Assembly: GCA_016794485.1 (NCBI GenBank)
Contig: JAEUHV010000523.1
Location: 1 to 34,564 of the forward strand
DNA: 34,564 nucleotides
Direction of reading: 5' to 3'
Origin: Planctomycetota bacterium
Lineage (GTDB): Bacteria > Planctomycetota > UBA1135 > UBA2386
The notes under the pieces are model-generated. The model worked only from the letters and a program-made list of their open reading frames with translations, searched no databases and was not told the DNA's origin. Made by a program: the position numbers and the translations under genes. This document shows, piece by piece, positions 14,158-22,441 of the stretch. Position 1 is the first letter of the stretch. Each line of letters opens with the position of its first letter.

Positions 14158-16929
14158 CTACCGCAGCGCCGCCAGCACCGCGTCGTGCACGGCGCGCCGG
14201 ACCGCAGTGATCTTGTTGTTGACCCGCGTCGGATGCACGCGGTTGGTCAGCAACACCACGCACAGGTCGTGGCGCGGGCAGCACCACAACGACGTGCCGG
14301 TGAAGCCGGTGTGGCCGAACGTGCCCGCGGGCACGTTCGTGCCGGCCCAGCCGCTCGCCAGCATCTGGAAGCCGAGGCCACGGGACCGGTCGGCCGAGAT
14401 CCCGGCCGGGCGCGTGGCGAGTTCGACCAGTTCGCGCGGCAGCACGCCGCGGCCGCCTCCGAGCAGGGTCACGCCGTACTCGAGCACGTCGGCGCCGGTC
14501 GCGAACAATCCGGCGTGCCCCGAGATGCCGCCCATCGCGAACGCGTTCTCGTCGTGTACCAGGCCGCGCACGATGCCACCGCGGGCGTCGTCGCGCTCGG
14601 TCGGCGCGGCCCCCGCCACCGGCGTGCCGGTGGTCGGCGCGAACAACGCGCCGCGCATGCCGAACGGGGTGCACACCTCCCGCTGCACGAAACGATCGAA
14701 CGGTTCGCCGGAGCACGCCTCCACCACCGCCATGAGCAGCACGAAGCCGAGGTCGCTGTAGGTCGGTCCCGTGCCGGGCTCGTACATCAGGCCCTCCTTG
14801 GCCGCGGCGTCGACGATCGCCGCCTTGCCGGACAGCGTGCGGTAGTAGCGTTCGTACGCCGGCAGGCCGCCGTCGTGCGCGAGCAGATGGCGCACGGTGA
14901 CCTTGTCCTTGCCCGTGCCGGCGAACGCGGGCACCCACTTCTGCACCGGATCGTCGAGCGACAACTTGCCGGTGGCGACGAGCCGCAACACCGCCGGTGT
15001 CGTCGCGCACACCTTGGTCAGCGACGCGAGGTCGTAGCGCGTGTCCGGCCCGACCGCCGGGGCGTCGGCTTCGTAGCCGAGCCGACCGACCGCGAGGTCG
15101 ACGAACGTCGCACCGCGCCGCGCCACGAGGCACCGCGCCCCCGGGAACGCCCCGTCGGCGATCGCCTGGTCGAGCAGCCCCTGCAATCGCGCCGGCAGTT
15201 CGGCCGCGAGTTCGGCGCGTTCCGGATCCGCGGTCGCCGCGGCGTAGATCGACGCCCCGCTGCCTGCCGCCGCGACCCCGGGGATCGAGACCGGCAGGCG
15301 CCCCGTCACTGGACTCTGGCCGCGCAAGGCAGCGGCGGCGGCACGTTCGGTCCGCTCCGTCGCGACGAACGCACACAAGTACGTGTCGACCAACGGCAGC
15401 TGCTGCACCAGGTACGGGTTGCCGAACGACACCGCGACGACCCGCTGCTCTTCGCGCAACGCCGCGAACACCGGCGCCAGCACCGCCGGCATCGCCACGC
15501 CGCCGCTGCTCTCGCGCACCTTGGCGTGCAACGCCAACACGACGCACTTCGCCGCCGCGACCTCGGCGGCGAGGGCCGCGACCTGTTCCGCCGTGCTGCT
15601 GCCCGACGCGCGCACCGCCTTGCCACCGAGCGGCGCCAGCACCTGCGCGAACGCCTGGCCATCGCCCTCGTCCTTGTCGAGCAACGTCACCAGCAGCGGT
15701 GCGGCCGCGGCATCCGCGTGCAGCGGCAGCAGGCCGCCGCGGTCGCGCACCAGCACGAGGCCGCGTTCGGCGATGCGGTCGGCGACCTGCTGCGATTCGC
15801 GGGTACCGAGATGCTGGCGCCAGTCCACGGCGAGCTTGCCGCCCCCAGCGAGCAGGCCGACCTTGGCCTTCGCGCGCAGGATGCGCAGCACGGCGTCGTC
15901 GAGGCGCGCCATCGGCACGCGCCCGCTGTGCACCGCGTCGACCACCGCCGCGCGCGCCGCCAGCGCGTCTGGCGGCATCAGCAGCACGTCGGCGCCCGCC
16001 AACAGCGCGCGCACCGCGACCTCGGCCGGCGGGAACGCGTTCTGCACGCCCTTCATCTCGAGCGCGTCGGTGACGACGAGGCCGGTGAAGCCGAGTTCGT
16101 CGCGCAACACGCCGCCGAGGATCTTCTTCGACAGCGTCGCGGGAACGTCGCGTTCTTCGCCGAGGCCCGGCACGGCGAGATGGCCGGTCATCACCGACTC
16201 GAGACCTTCCCTGCTCGCCTGCGCGAACGGCACCAACTCGACCGAACGCAACCGCGCGCCGTCGCCGGGCACGGTCGCGAGCGCCAGGTGCGAATCGCTG
16301 TCGACGTCGCCGTGGCCGGGGAAGTGCTTGCCGCACGCGAGCAGGCCGGCACTGCGCACGCCGCGCGCGAATGCGCTGCCGAGACGAGCGACGAGCTGCG
16401 GGTCCTCGCCGAAGCTGCGCACGTTGATGATCGGGTTCTGGGGGTTGCTGTTCACGTCGAGCACCGGGGCGAACACCCAGTGGAAGCCGAGCGCCTTGGC
16501 TTCCTCCCCGGTCACGCGGCCCATCGCCTCGGCCAGCGCGGCCGAACCGGTGGCGCCGACCAGCATCTGGTTGCCGAGTTCGGTGGCGCCCTGCAGTCGG
16601 AACCACACGCCCCCTTCGAAGTCGCCGGCGAGCAGCAGCGGGACCTTCGCGGCGGCCTGGAGCTTCGGCACGAGTGCCGCCGCGTCGTCGACGGTGCCGA
16701 GGCTGAGGATCACGCCGCCAAGGCCGGCGTCGCGCACCTGGGTCAGCAGCTTGTCGTGGTTGGAAGCACCGTCCTTGCCGTCGGTGCGCGACAGCGACCA
16801 CGCCATGAACAACTGGCCGGCCTTCTCCTGGACGGAGAGTCCGGCGAGCAATTCGGCGGCGGGGTCCTGCGCGTGCAGCGGCAGGGCCGACAGGACGAGG
16901 GCGGGAACGGCGGCGAGGATGCTGCGCAC
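14158..16929 (-). CDS. nagZ: Secreted GH3 beta-N-acetylglucosaminidase (NagZ) fused to AmiE-like serine hydrolase
   Basis: This 923-residue protein begins with a signal peptide (1-20). Residues about 25-360 are a GH3 NagZ domain: KHFPGHGD (201-208), the catalytic dyad D212 and H214 in SDSH, and nucleophile D288 in VVTDAL. A GH3 C-terminal domain (about 385-550) follows. Residues about 575-923 are a class C beta-lactamase-like hydrolase: S636-x-x-K639 (SLTK), Y724-S-D in place of Tyr-x-Asn, and H873-T-G. In Bacillus subtilis, secreted NagZ removes GlcNAc from muropeptides and the beta-lactamase-family AmiE then releases the peptide from MurNAc; here both are in one chain. It starts with GTG, 7 bp after TAGGCT (16937-16942, minus strand). 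The amidase role is inferred from AmiE. Confidence 0.9.
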   Translation of the reverse strand: MRSILAAVPALVLSALPLHAQDPAAELLAGLSVQEKAGQLFMAWSLSRTDGKDGASNHDKLLTQVRDAGLGGVILSLGTVDDAAALVPKLQAAAKVPLLLAGDFEGGVWFRLQGATELGNQMLVGATGSAALAEAMGRVTGEEAKALGFHWVFAPVLDVNSNPQNPIINVRSFGEDPQLVARLGSAFARGVRSAGLLACGKHFPGHGDVDSDSHLALATVPGDGARLRSVELVPFAQASREGLESVMTGHLAVPGLGEERDVPATLSKKILGGVLRDELGFTGLVVTDALEMKGVQNAFPPAEVAVRALLAGADVLLMPPDALAARAAVVDAVHSGRVPMARLDDAVLRILRAKAKVGLLAGGGKLAVDWRQHLGTRESQQVADRIAERGLVLVRDRGGLLPLHADAAAAPLLVTLLDKDEGDGQAFAQVLAPLGGKAVRASGSSTAEQVAALAAEVAAAKCVVLALHAKVRESSGGVAMPAVLAPVFAALREEQRVVAVSFGNPYLVQQLPLVDTYLCAFVATERTERAAAAALRGQSPVTGRLPVSIPGVAAAGSGASIYAAATADPERAELAAELPARLQGLLDQAIADGAFPGARCLVARRGATFVDLAVGRLGYEADAPAVGPDTRYDLASLTKVCATTPAVLRLVATGKLSLDDPVQKWVPAFAGTGKDKVTVRHLLAHDGGLPAYERYYRTLSGKAAIVDAAAKEGLMYEPGTGPTYSDLGFVLLMAVVEACSGEPFDRFVQREVCTPFGMRGALFAPTTGTPVAGAAPTERDDARGGIVRGLVHDENAFAMGGISGHAGLFATGADVLEYGVTLLGGGRGVLPRELVELATRPAGISADRSRGLGFQMLASGWAGTNVPAGTFGHTGFTGTSLWCCPRHDLCVVLLTNRVHPTRVNNKITAVRRAVHDAVLAALR

Positions 16930-17009
16930 GCGGCGAAGCCTACGACGGAGCGGTGCTCTCGTCGCTGTTCAGGTACCTCGACAACGCCCGAGCCGATGCG
17001 CCGGTGCGC

Positions 17010-18119
17010 CTACTGCGGACTCCCGTGGGTCCAGGTGAAGAGGCTCCCCGGGATCGCCCATTCGAACGCGGCCTCTTCGACGGTCACTCGCAGCAGCCCC
17101 CACGTCCGCGTCTCGACCGTCCGAGGATGGAGGCCAAACCAATCACTGCGCCGCATGGAGTCGCCATGGAGTTCGGAAGTCTCGAACGACGAGAACTGGA
17201 CCGCTTCTCCTGGAGTTGCCACGGCCAGCGTGGTCCTCGGCATCGTTCGGCGCAGCGATCCATGGTCTTCTCGGTACAGCGTCACCCGACCTTCGCCACC
17301 AGGTTGGTTCGAGAACGCGACGGAGACGTGGGTCTTGCCGGCCGTCCACTTCCAAACGTCCTCGAGTTCCTTTGGCTCGTCGGTCGCGACCTTTCCGGAC
17401 GCATCGAGCCACCCGAGGTCCAGCTCCACTTCGGACCACACGACTACTTCGTCTTCCGGTGCCCGTCTGTCCGGAAAGGCCGGTGGACCAGAACCACCGG
17501 CGACCTCCGTGAATCGCGCTGCCGGATCGCAGCCGAACCCGTAGGGAACCAGAAACCAAACCGTGCGATCGCTCATGCGAACGCGAATCCAATGGTCGCC
17601 CAGGTGGTCCGGCAGAAAGTCGAACGTGCTGATCAGGCTGCAGTAGGCACCGCCCATGTGTAGACCCCAGCCTTGGAACCTGGCTTCGCGGTCGTGTGAT
17701 GCCTGCACTACGTTCCGGCGCGAGCGGATCTCGGCGTGAACCGGTCCAGGTCCCGGTGGGAGATCGTCGAGATCTTCCGAGGCCGACTTGGCCGAGAAAT
17801 TGAGTCTGAAGCGCAGGTGGCCATTCTCGATCCGTAGGTCCGGACTGGCAGCACCCCACGCTGTGGCAATGCTCGGATACACCACCCGCTCCCATCCTCT
17901 CGGCGCCGCGAACACGTCCACCGGCACGGGTGCCTCGACTTCCTTGGGCCACTGTGCTTTCGGCCACCATGCGTCGCCGCTGCTGGCCGACGGCACAGGT
18001 CGCACCACAGGTGCGGAACGCGCCGAAGGACCACACGAAGGCCCAACGAAGGCCAACCACACCCATGGGACGCACGCGAGCCGAAGCACCGGCCACGTTG
18101 CTCCTCGGCGCCCCTTCAC
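17010..18119 (-). CDS. Hypothetical secreted protein coupled to nagB
   Basis: Starting at GTG 18119, this is a 369-residue protein. The GTG overlaps the nagB stop as GTGA, which decides the start. A basic then hydrophobic N-terminus ending near VGPSCG suggests export, possibly as a lipoprotein, although the lipobox is poor. The remainder is rich in Trp and beta-type segments (WGLHMGGAY, GDHWIRVRM, WFLVPYGFGCD) and resembles a beta-sandwich, perhaps a carbohydrate-associated domain; I cannot name a family. Its codon use is visibly less GC-rich at third positions than its neighbours, hinting at a different origin. It lies 80 bp upstream of the GH3 fusion gene. Confidence 0.7.
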   Translation of the reverse strand: MKGRRGATWPVLRLACVPWVWLAFVGPSCGPSARSAPVVRPVPSASSGDAWWPKAQWPKEVEAPVPVDVFAAPRGWERVVYPSIATAWGAASPDLRIENGHLRFRLNFSAKSASEDLDDLPPGPGPVHAEIRSRRNVVQASHDREARFQGWGLHMGGAYCSLISTFDFLPDHLGDHWIRVRMSDRTVWFLVPYGFGCDPAARFTEVAGGSGPPAFPDRRAPEDEVVVWSEVELDLGWLDASGKVATDEPKELEDVWKWTAGKTHVSVAFSNQPGGEGRVTLYREDHGSLRRTMPRTTLAVATPGEAVQFSSFETSELHGDSMRRSDWFGLHPRTVETRTWGLLRVTVEEAAFEWAIPGSLFTWTHGSPQ

Positions 18120-18874
18120 GCGCCAACGAGCCCCGACTGCAGCAGGCTCGCCGCTTCGCGATCGAGCAGCACGAGCACGTTGCCGTGCGTGCGCACCACA
18201 CTCGCCGGACAGGTTGGCGCCACCGGCCCCTGCAGCATCGCCGCGACCGCGGGCGCCTTCGCCTTGCCGAACGCACACAGCACCAACCGCTTCGCCGCCA
18301 GGATCGTCGCGATGCCGGACGTCACCGCGCGCGTCGGCGGCTCCGCCGGCCGGAACCGCGCCCGCGCGTCTTCGCGCGTCGTCTCCGCCAGCGTCGTCCC
18401 GTGGAAGCCGCTGTCGAACGGCGTGCCCGGCTCGTTGAACGCGAGGTGCCCGTTGCGTCCGATGCCGAGGAACTGCAGCTGCACCCCGCCCGCGCGCTGC
18501 AACCGCTGCTCGTGCGCCCGCAGCGACGCCGGCGCGTCGTCGTGTGGCACCGGGAAGAACGTGCCCTTCGCCAGCATCGCCAGCAGATGCGGGCAGGCGC
18601 TGCCGAGTTCGTGCACCATGCCGCCCTTCTGGTCGGGTGCATAGCCGAGGTATTCGTCGAGGTGCGTCGCCAGCAGGTTGCCCGCCGCGGGTATCCGGCC
18701 GGCGCCGAGTTCGTGGCCGAGCGCCTGCAGGAACGCCGTGAACGTTCCGCCGGTGGCGAAGCCGAGCAGCGGGCTCTTCGACGAGGTGAGCAGCGTGCGG
18801 ACTTCGTCGAGCAGCAGCGGCACCGCGGCAGCGGCGTTGGCGAGGATCCGGACCTCGGGCGGGGACGACTTCAT
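18116..18874 (-). CDS. nagB: Glucosamine-6-phosphate deaminase
   Basis: NagB converts glucosamine 6-phosphate to fructose 6-phosphate and ammonia, the entry of amino sugars into glycolysis. The 252-residue length is near the short bacterial form. Motifs: FATGGTFTAFLQAL (phosphate loop), THLDEYLG (with the catalytic Asp/Glu pair), the signature GIGRNGHLAFNEPG with its catalytic histidine, and TSGIATILAAKRL. Related 6-phosphogluconolactonases share the fold but lack this signature. The ATG at 18874 gives the normal N-terminus. It heads the run of minus-strand genes leading to the NagZ-AmiE fusion, which fits use of GlcNAc and MurNAc after MurQ and NagA action. Cytoplasmic. Confidence 0.93.
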   Translation of the reverse strand: MKSSPPEVRILANAAAAVPLLLDEVRTLLTSSKSPLLGFATGGTFTAFLQALGHELGAGRIPAAGNLLATHLDEYLGYAPDQKGGMVHELGSACPHLLAMLAKGTFFPVPHDDAPASLRAHEQRLQRAGGVQLQFLGIGRNGHLAFNEPGTPFDSGFHGTTLAETTREDARARFRPAEPPTRAVTSGIATILAAKRLVLCAFGKAKAPAVAAMLQGPVAPTCPASVVRTHGNVLVLLDREAASLLQSGLVGA

Positions 18875-18957
18875 TGCAGGCCCGGACTTTGGCGCGGCCA
18901 CCGCCGCCCGGCAAGACCATGCGCGAGACTGGCTGCGCCCGAGTCCCGGGCATTGGG

Positions 18958-19206
18958 CTAGTTCTTGCGGACCGCTCGATGCTTGCCGAGCATGGTGCGA
19001 AGGTCGCCACGGAAGGGCAGGGTGCGACCGTGGATCGCATCGTCGAATCCAGCGAGGATTGCCTGGCGAAGGGACTCGGCGTCCATGCGTTCCTTCTTTT
19101 CGCGGATGAGCGCGAGGACGAACTCCCCCGGAGTGGCGAACAAGGTCCCCTTGCCGGAGTTCTCGTCCAGGAACGCGTGCAGTTCGTCTGTCAGCGAAAC
19201 ACGCAT
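18958..19206 (-). CDS. ParD/CopG-like antitoxin, no partner toxin visible
   Basis: This 82-residue protein begins MRVSLTDELHAFLDEN, followed by GTLFATPGEFVLALIREKKER: the ribbon-helix-helix pattern of ParD-type antitoxins (one DNA-binding strand, then two helices). The C-terminal half would normally wrap a ParE toxin, but no ParE-like frame precedes or follows; nagB starts 83 bp downstream. A GTG at 19218 is an alternative start, but the promoter-like TTGACT-17-TGTCGT places the transcription start between the two, favouring the ATG at 19206. It may be an orphan antitoxin or a small regulator of its own or neighbouring promoters. Confidence 0.75.
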   Translation of the reverse strand: MRVSLTDELHAFLDENSGKGTLFATPGEFVLALIREKKERMDAESLRQAILAGFDDAIHGRTLPFRGDLRTMLGKHRAVRKN

Positions 19207-19216
19207 CGGTCGGGTC

Positions 19217-19245
19217 ACGACATCTCCGATGGTCGCCCAAGTCAA
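19217..19245 (-). promoter_or_regulatory. Putative promoter of the ParD-like gene
   Basis: On the minus strand TTGACT (19245-19240) is followed after 17 bp by TGTCGT (19222-19217), 10 bp upstream of the ATG at 19206. Ribbon-helix-helix antitoxins usually bind their own promoter, so this is also where an operator would be sought. Confidence 0.45.
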
Positions 19246-19359
19246 CTTCGCTGACGCATGGGGCCAAGATCGCCTCCCACCTGCCCATCGCACGCCCCCC
19301 CGAAGACACCTGGGGTGTGCACGGCCCCAGGTCCCCGCATCGGTGATCGAAAAGACCCG

Positions 19360-20337
19360 ATGCAGTCCATGGCACCGATCCGCATGCTGTGCCCGATGCA
19401 CCTCCCCACCGGTTGGCTCGACCGCCTGCGCAGCCTGCGCCAGCGCTTCCTCGAAGACGACCACATCGGCATCGCGTTGCCCGACTACTGGCGCGACGAC
19501 CTCGACCTCGTCGCCTACGACGCCATCCCGGCGGCGCGCATCGGCTGGAAGTGGGACGCCGCCCTGGCCGAAGCGGCCGACCGCGGCCTCGTGATCCCGG
19601 CCCACGCAACCGTGCTCGACTTCGGCTGCGGCACCGGCATCGCCGCGCGCCGCTTCCTGCACCGTTTCGCCGCGAGCGAGGTGCTGTGCCACGACCGTTC
19701 CGCCCGCGCCCGCAACTTCGCGGTGAAGCGCCTGCGCGGCGAACATCCGAAGGCGAAGGTGCGCGCCGTGACCAACCCCGGCGCCGACGGCGCCGAGTTC
19801 GACGTGCTGCTGGTGAGCCATGTGCTCGGCGAACTGGACGAGTCCGGCCGCACGGCCCTTCTGGCGCTCGCCCGCCGCGCGCGCGTCGTGCTGTGGGTAG
19901 AACCCGGCAGCCGCACCGCCGCCCGTGCTTTGGCGACCGTGCGCGACACGCTGCTCGGTCCGCTGCACCCGATCGCGCCGTGCCCGCACGCCGGGAAGTG
20001 CCCGACGTTGGCGAACGACCACGACTGGTGCCACTTCTTCGCCGAGCCGCCGCCCGAGGTGTTCACCACCGGCGACTGGGTGAAGGCCGCGCGCGAACTC
20101 GGCATCGACCTGCGCGCGTTGCCGTATTCGTTCCTGGCCCTGGCGACCGAACCCACGGCGGTCGCCATGCCACTGCACCGACTGCTCGGCCGCGCCGAGG
20201 TGTCGAAGTTCGACGCTCGCCGCCTCGCGTGCAGCGCCGACGGCCTGCGGCCCTGCACGGTCACGAAGCGTGCCCAACCGGAGCTGTGGCGCCGCATCAA
20301 GAAGGACCCCGGCGGCCTGCGGGTGCTGCCCGACTGA
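19360..20337 (+). CDS. Rsm22-like ribosomal small-subunit methyltransferase family protein
   Basis: This 325-residue protein has a class I methyltransferase fold with SAM motif I VLDFGCGTG (85-93) and LVSHVLGEL as the post-II loop. A cysteine cluster CPHxxxCP followed by DWCHFF (C208, C214, C224) is the hallmark of the Rsm22/METTL17 family, where it binds an iron-sulfur cluster and the protein assists small-subunit ribosome assembly. Bacterial members are mostly uncharacterised and true methyl transfer is doubtful. Several ATGs lie close together (19360, 19369, 19384, 19396); I chose the first, since the open frame to 19258 has no family similarity. It diverges from the ParD-like gene. Confidence 0.85.
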   Translation: MQSMAPIRMLCPMHLPTGWLDRLRSLRQRFLEDDHIGIALPDYWRDDLDLVAYDAIPAARIGWKWDAALAEAADRGLVIPAHATVLDFGCGTGIAARRFLHRFAASEVLCHDRSARARNFAVKRLRGEHPKAKVRAVTNPGADGAEFDVLLVSHVLGELDESGRTALLALARRARVVLWVEPGSRTAARALATVRDTLLGPLHPIAPCPHAGKCPTLANDHDWCHFFAEPPPEVFTTGDWVKAARELGIDLRALPYSFLALATEPTAVAMPLHRLLGRAEVSKFDARRLACSADGLRPCTVTKRAQPELWRRIKKDPGGLRVLPD

Positions 20338-20343
20338 CCCGGT

Positions 20344-20372
20344 TTGGCACCGGCGGAATCCCGTCCTACAGA
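20344..20372 (+). promoter_or_regulatory. Putative pirin promoter
   Basis: TTGGCA (20344-20349), 17 bp, TACAGA (20367-20372), which ends 8 bp before the ATG at 20381. The predicted transcript would start at the start codon, and no Shine-Dalgarno is present. Confidence 0.5.
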
Positions 20373-20380
20373 CGTCGCCC

Positions 20381-21244
20381 ATGAAACGCGTGCAGCAGCT
20401 TCGGCACGGCCAGGCCATGCACTGGGTCGGCGACGGGTTCCCGGTGCGCACGTTCTTCTCGTACGCGGAACCGCTGCCGTTCAGCCCGTTCCTGCTGCTC
20501 GACTACGCGGCGCCGAACACGTTCGCCAAGGGCACGAAGCCGCGCGGCGTCGGCCCGCATCCACACCGTGGATTTGCGACCGTGACGTTGGCGCTGCAAG
20601 GCGAGATCGCCCACCGCGACTCGGCCGGCCACGGCGGAACGATCGGCCCGGGCGACGTGCAATGGATGACCGCGGCGCGCGGCGTCGTGCACGAGGAACT
20701 GCACAGCGACCGCTTCACGAGCGACGGCGGCGTGCTCGAGATGGTGCAGCTGTGGGTCAACCTGCCGGCCCGAGCGAAGATGACGCCGCCGAGCTACCAG
20801 GACCTGCGCGCCGACGCGATCCCCACCGTGGCACTGCCCGGCGAAGCTGGCAGTGCGCGCGTGGTCGCCGGCACGTTGCTCGGCGCCACCGGCCCGGCGC
20901 GCACCGTGACGCCGGTGGAGCTCTGGGACGTGACCTTGCGCGCCGGTCGGCCGACGGTGCTGCCGTTCCGCCAGGGCCACACCACGCTGCTGCTGGTCAC
21001 GCGCGGCGAAGTCGTGGTCGCGGGCGAGGACGTCGTGCCGGCGAACGCGCTCGCCGTGCTCGACCGGTTCGGCACGAAGCTGGTGCTGCAGGCGAAGGGC
21101 GGCGACGCGCGCGTGCTCGTGCTCGGTGGCGAACCGATCGACGAGCCGGTGGTCGGCCACGGCCCGTTCGTGATGAACACGTGGCCCGAGATCCGCCAGG
21201 CGGTCGACGACTTCCAGTCGGGCCGCATGGGCAGGCTCGAGTAG
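20381..21244 (+). CDS. Pirin family protein (bicupin, quercetinase-like)
   Basis: This 287-residue protein has the pirin N-terminal cupin with metal ligands in HPHRGF and a following His in ALQGEIAHRDS, the diagnostic IGPGDVQWMTAARGVVHEE segment, and the pirin C-terminal cupin with LLLVTRGEVVVAG. Pirins bind one iron; some are quercetin 2,3-dioxygenases, others redox-sensing regulators. Length is typical. It follows the Rsm22-like gene by 43 bp but has its own promoter-like sequence. The physiological role here is unknown. Confidence 0.93.
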   Translation: MKRVQQLRHGQAMHWVGDGFPVRTFFSYAEPLPFSPFLLLDYAAPNTFAKGTKPRGVGPHPHRGFATVTLALQGEIAHRDSAGHGGTIGPGDVQWMTAARGVVHEELHSDRFTSDGGVLEMVQLWVNLPARAKMTPPSYQDLRADAIPTVALPGEAGSARVVAGTLLGATGPARTVTPVELWDVTLRAGRPTVLPFRQGHTTLLLVTRGEVVVAGEDVVPANALAVLDRFGTKLVLQAKGGDARVLVLGGEPIDEPVVGHGPFVMNTWPEIRQAVDDFQSGRMGRLE

Positions 21245-21268
21245 CTCGGCGCCGACGGCAGCGGGCGG

Positions 21269-22441
21269 TCAGACCTTCCACACGAGCCCGCGCCGGAACA
21301 GGACCGCGAGCACCGCGTACCAGCCGAGGATCCAGACGAGGCCGAAAGCAAGCGACGCCAGCTTCGGGTCGCCGATCGGTTCGAGCAGGCAGTTGGCGAA
21401 GAACCACTCCTTCACCGGGACCTGCTTGCCGTCCTGCACCACCGTGACCAGCGAGCCGACGATGCGGCCGAGCAGCGCACTGCCGACGAAGACCAGCAGC
21501 GCGTTCACGCCGTAGACCTGCAGCGGATGCGCCCACTTCGTCCACGCCTTCTGCTCGAACGCCCACACGCACAGGCCGAGCCCGCAGGTCGCGACGCCGG
21601 CGGTCCACACCGCGTAGCTCGCGGTCCACAGCGGCTTGTTGAGCGGCAGGAACCAGCTCCACACCGCCCCCGCCAGCAGCCACAGCACGCCCCATCGCAA
21701 CAGCCCCGCGACGCGGGCCGCCGGGTCCACGTTCGCGCGCAGGAAACGGCCGACCTGCACGCCGAACAACGCGGTCGCCAGTGCGGTCATCGTGCCGAGC
21801 AGGCCTTCCGGGTCGTACTTGCCCTTCACCCAGATGTGCTCGCCGAACAACGTGCGGTCGAGCCAGCCCTGCAGCGTGCCCAACGGCTCGTCGAGGTTCG
21901 GCATGCCATGCCCCGGCACCGGCACGCACGTGCTCACGAGCCAATGGCCGAACAGGCAGCCGAGCAGCACGTTGCGCTGCGTGCGCGCCGAGGTGAACAG
22001 GAACAGCAGCGCCGCAAGCCCGTAGCAGATGCCTATGCGCTGCAGGACGCCGGGGAAGCGCACGCCGAGCATCGGCGCGAACCAGTCCTTGCCGTCGGCG
22101 AACGTCACCAGCGGAAACACCGACGGCAGCATGCCGAGCAGCACGAGCCACAGGACCCGGCGGCCGATCGCCGCGACCAGCGGACCACGCGGCGCTCCGG
22201 CTTCGACCTTGCGCGCCAGAGCCGGCACGATCGCGACCCCGGCACAGAACAGGAACGTCGGGAACACCAGGTCGGTCGGCGTACAGCCGTGCCAGTCGGC
22301 GTGGCGCAGCGGTTCGTACTGGTACTTCGAACCCCAGCGGCCAGGGTTGTTCACCAGGATCATCGCCGCGATCGTGAGGCCGCGCAGCGTGTCCAGCCCG
22401 AGCCACCGCGACGGGGCCGGCACCGCGGCGTGGTCGCTCAC
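21269..22441 (-). CDS. DUF5009 / NagX-like membrane protein (HGSNAT-like acyltransferase family)
   Basis: This 390-residue protein has about ten membrane helices. The N-terminal signature [19 protein letters not shown] and the following [19 protein letters not shown] with conserved histidines are those of DUF5009, related to heparan-alpha-glucosaminide N-acetyltransferase, which moves an acetyl group from cytosolic acetyl-CoA across a membrane to glucosamine. Proteobacterial NagX in GlcNAc-use regulons belongs to this group. The start is GTG at 22441, overlapping the murQ stop as GTGA (22441-22438), so translation is coupled to murQ. That link suggests an amino-sugar substrate such as glucosamine or muramic acid, but transport or acylation direction is inference. 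Confidence 0.88.
   Translation of the reverse strand: MSDHAAVPAPSRWLGLDTLRGLTIAAMILVNNPGRWGSKYQYEPLRHADWHGCTPTDLVFPTFLFCAGVAIVPALARKVEAGAPRGPLVAAIGRRVLWLVLLGMLPSVFPLVTFADGKDWFAPMLGVRFPGVLQRIGICYGLAALLFLFTSARTQRNVLLGCLFGHWLVSTCVPVPGHGMPNLDEPLGTLQGWLDRTLFGEHIWVKGKYDPEGLLGTMTALATALFGVQVGRFLRANVDPAARVAGLLRWGVLWLLAGAVWSWFLPLNKPLWTASYAVWTAGVATCGLGLCVWAFEQKAWTKWAHPLQVYGVNALLVFVGSALLGRIVGSLVTVVQDGKQVPVKEWFFANCLLEPIGDPKLASLAFGLVWILGWYAVLAVLFRRGLVWKV

Noticed and set aside
14158-15200. C-terminal half of the GH3 fusion considered as an antibiotic-resistance beta-lactamase
   Set aside because: The Tyr-x-Asn motif is YSD, the domain is fused to NagZ, and the AmiE parallel in B. subtilis explains it better as a wall-fragment hydrolase.
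13855-17544. 1229-codon open frame on the plus strand
   Set aside because: It runs antisense to the GH3 fusion and SGNH genes, which have complete catalytic motifs; its own translation is low-complexity.
18116-19609. Long nagB reading frame extended upstream to 19609
   Set aside because: Residues before the ATG at 18874 have no NagB similarity and cross the ParD-like gene and part of the divergent Rsm22-like gene.
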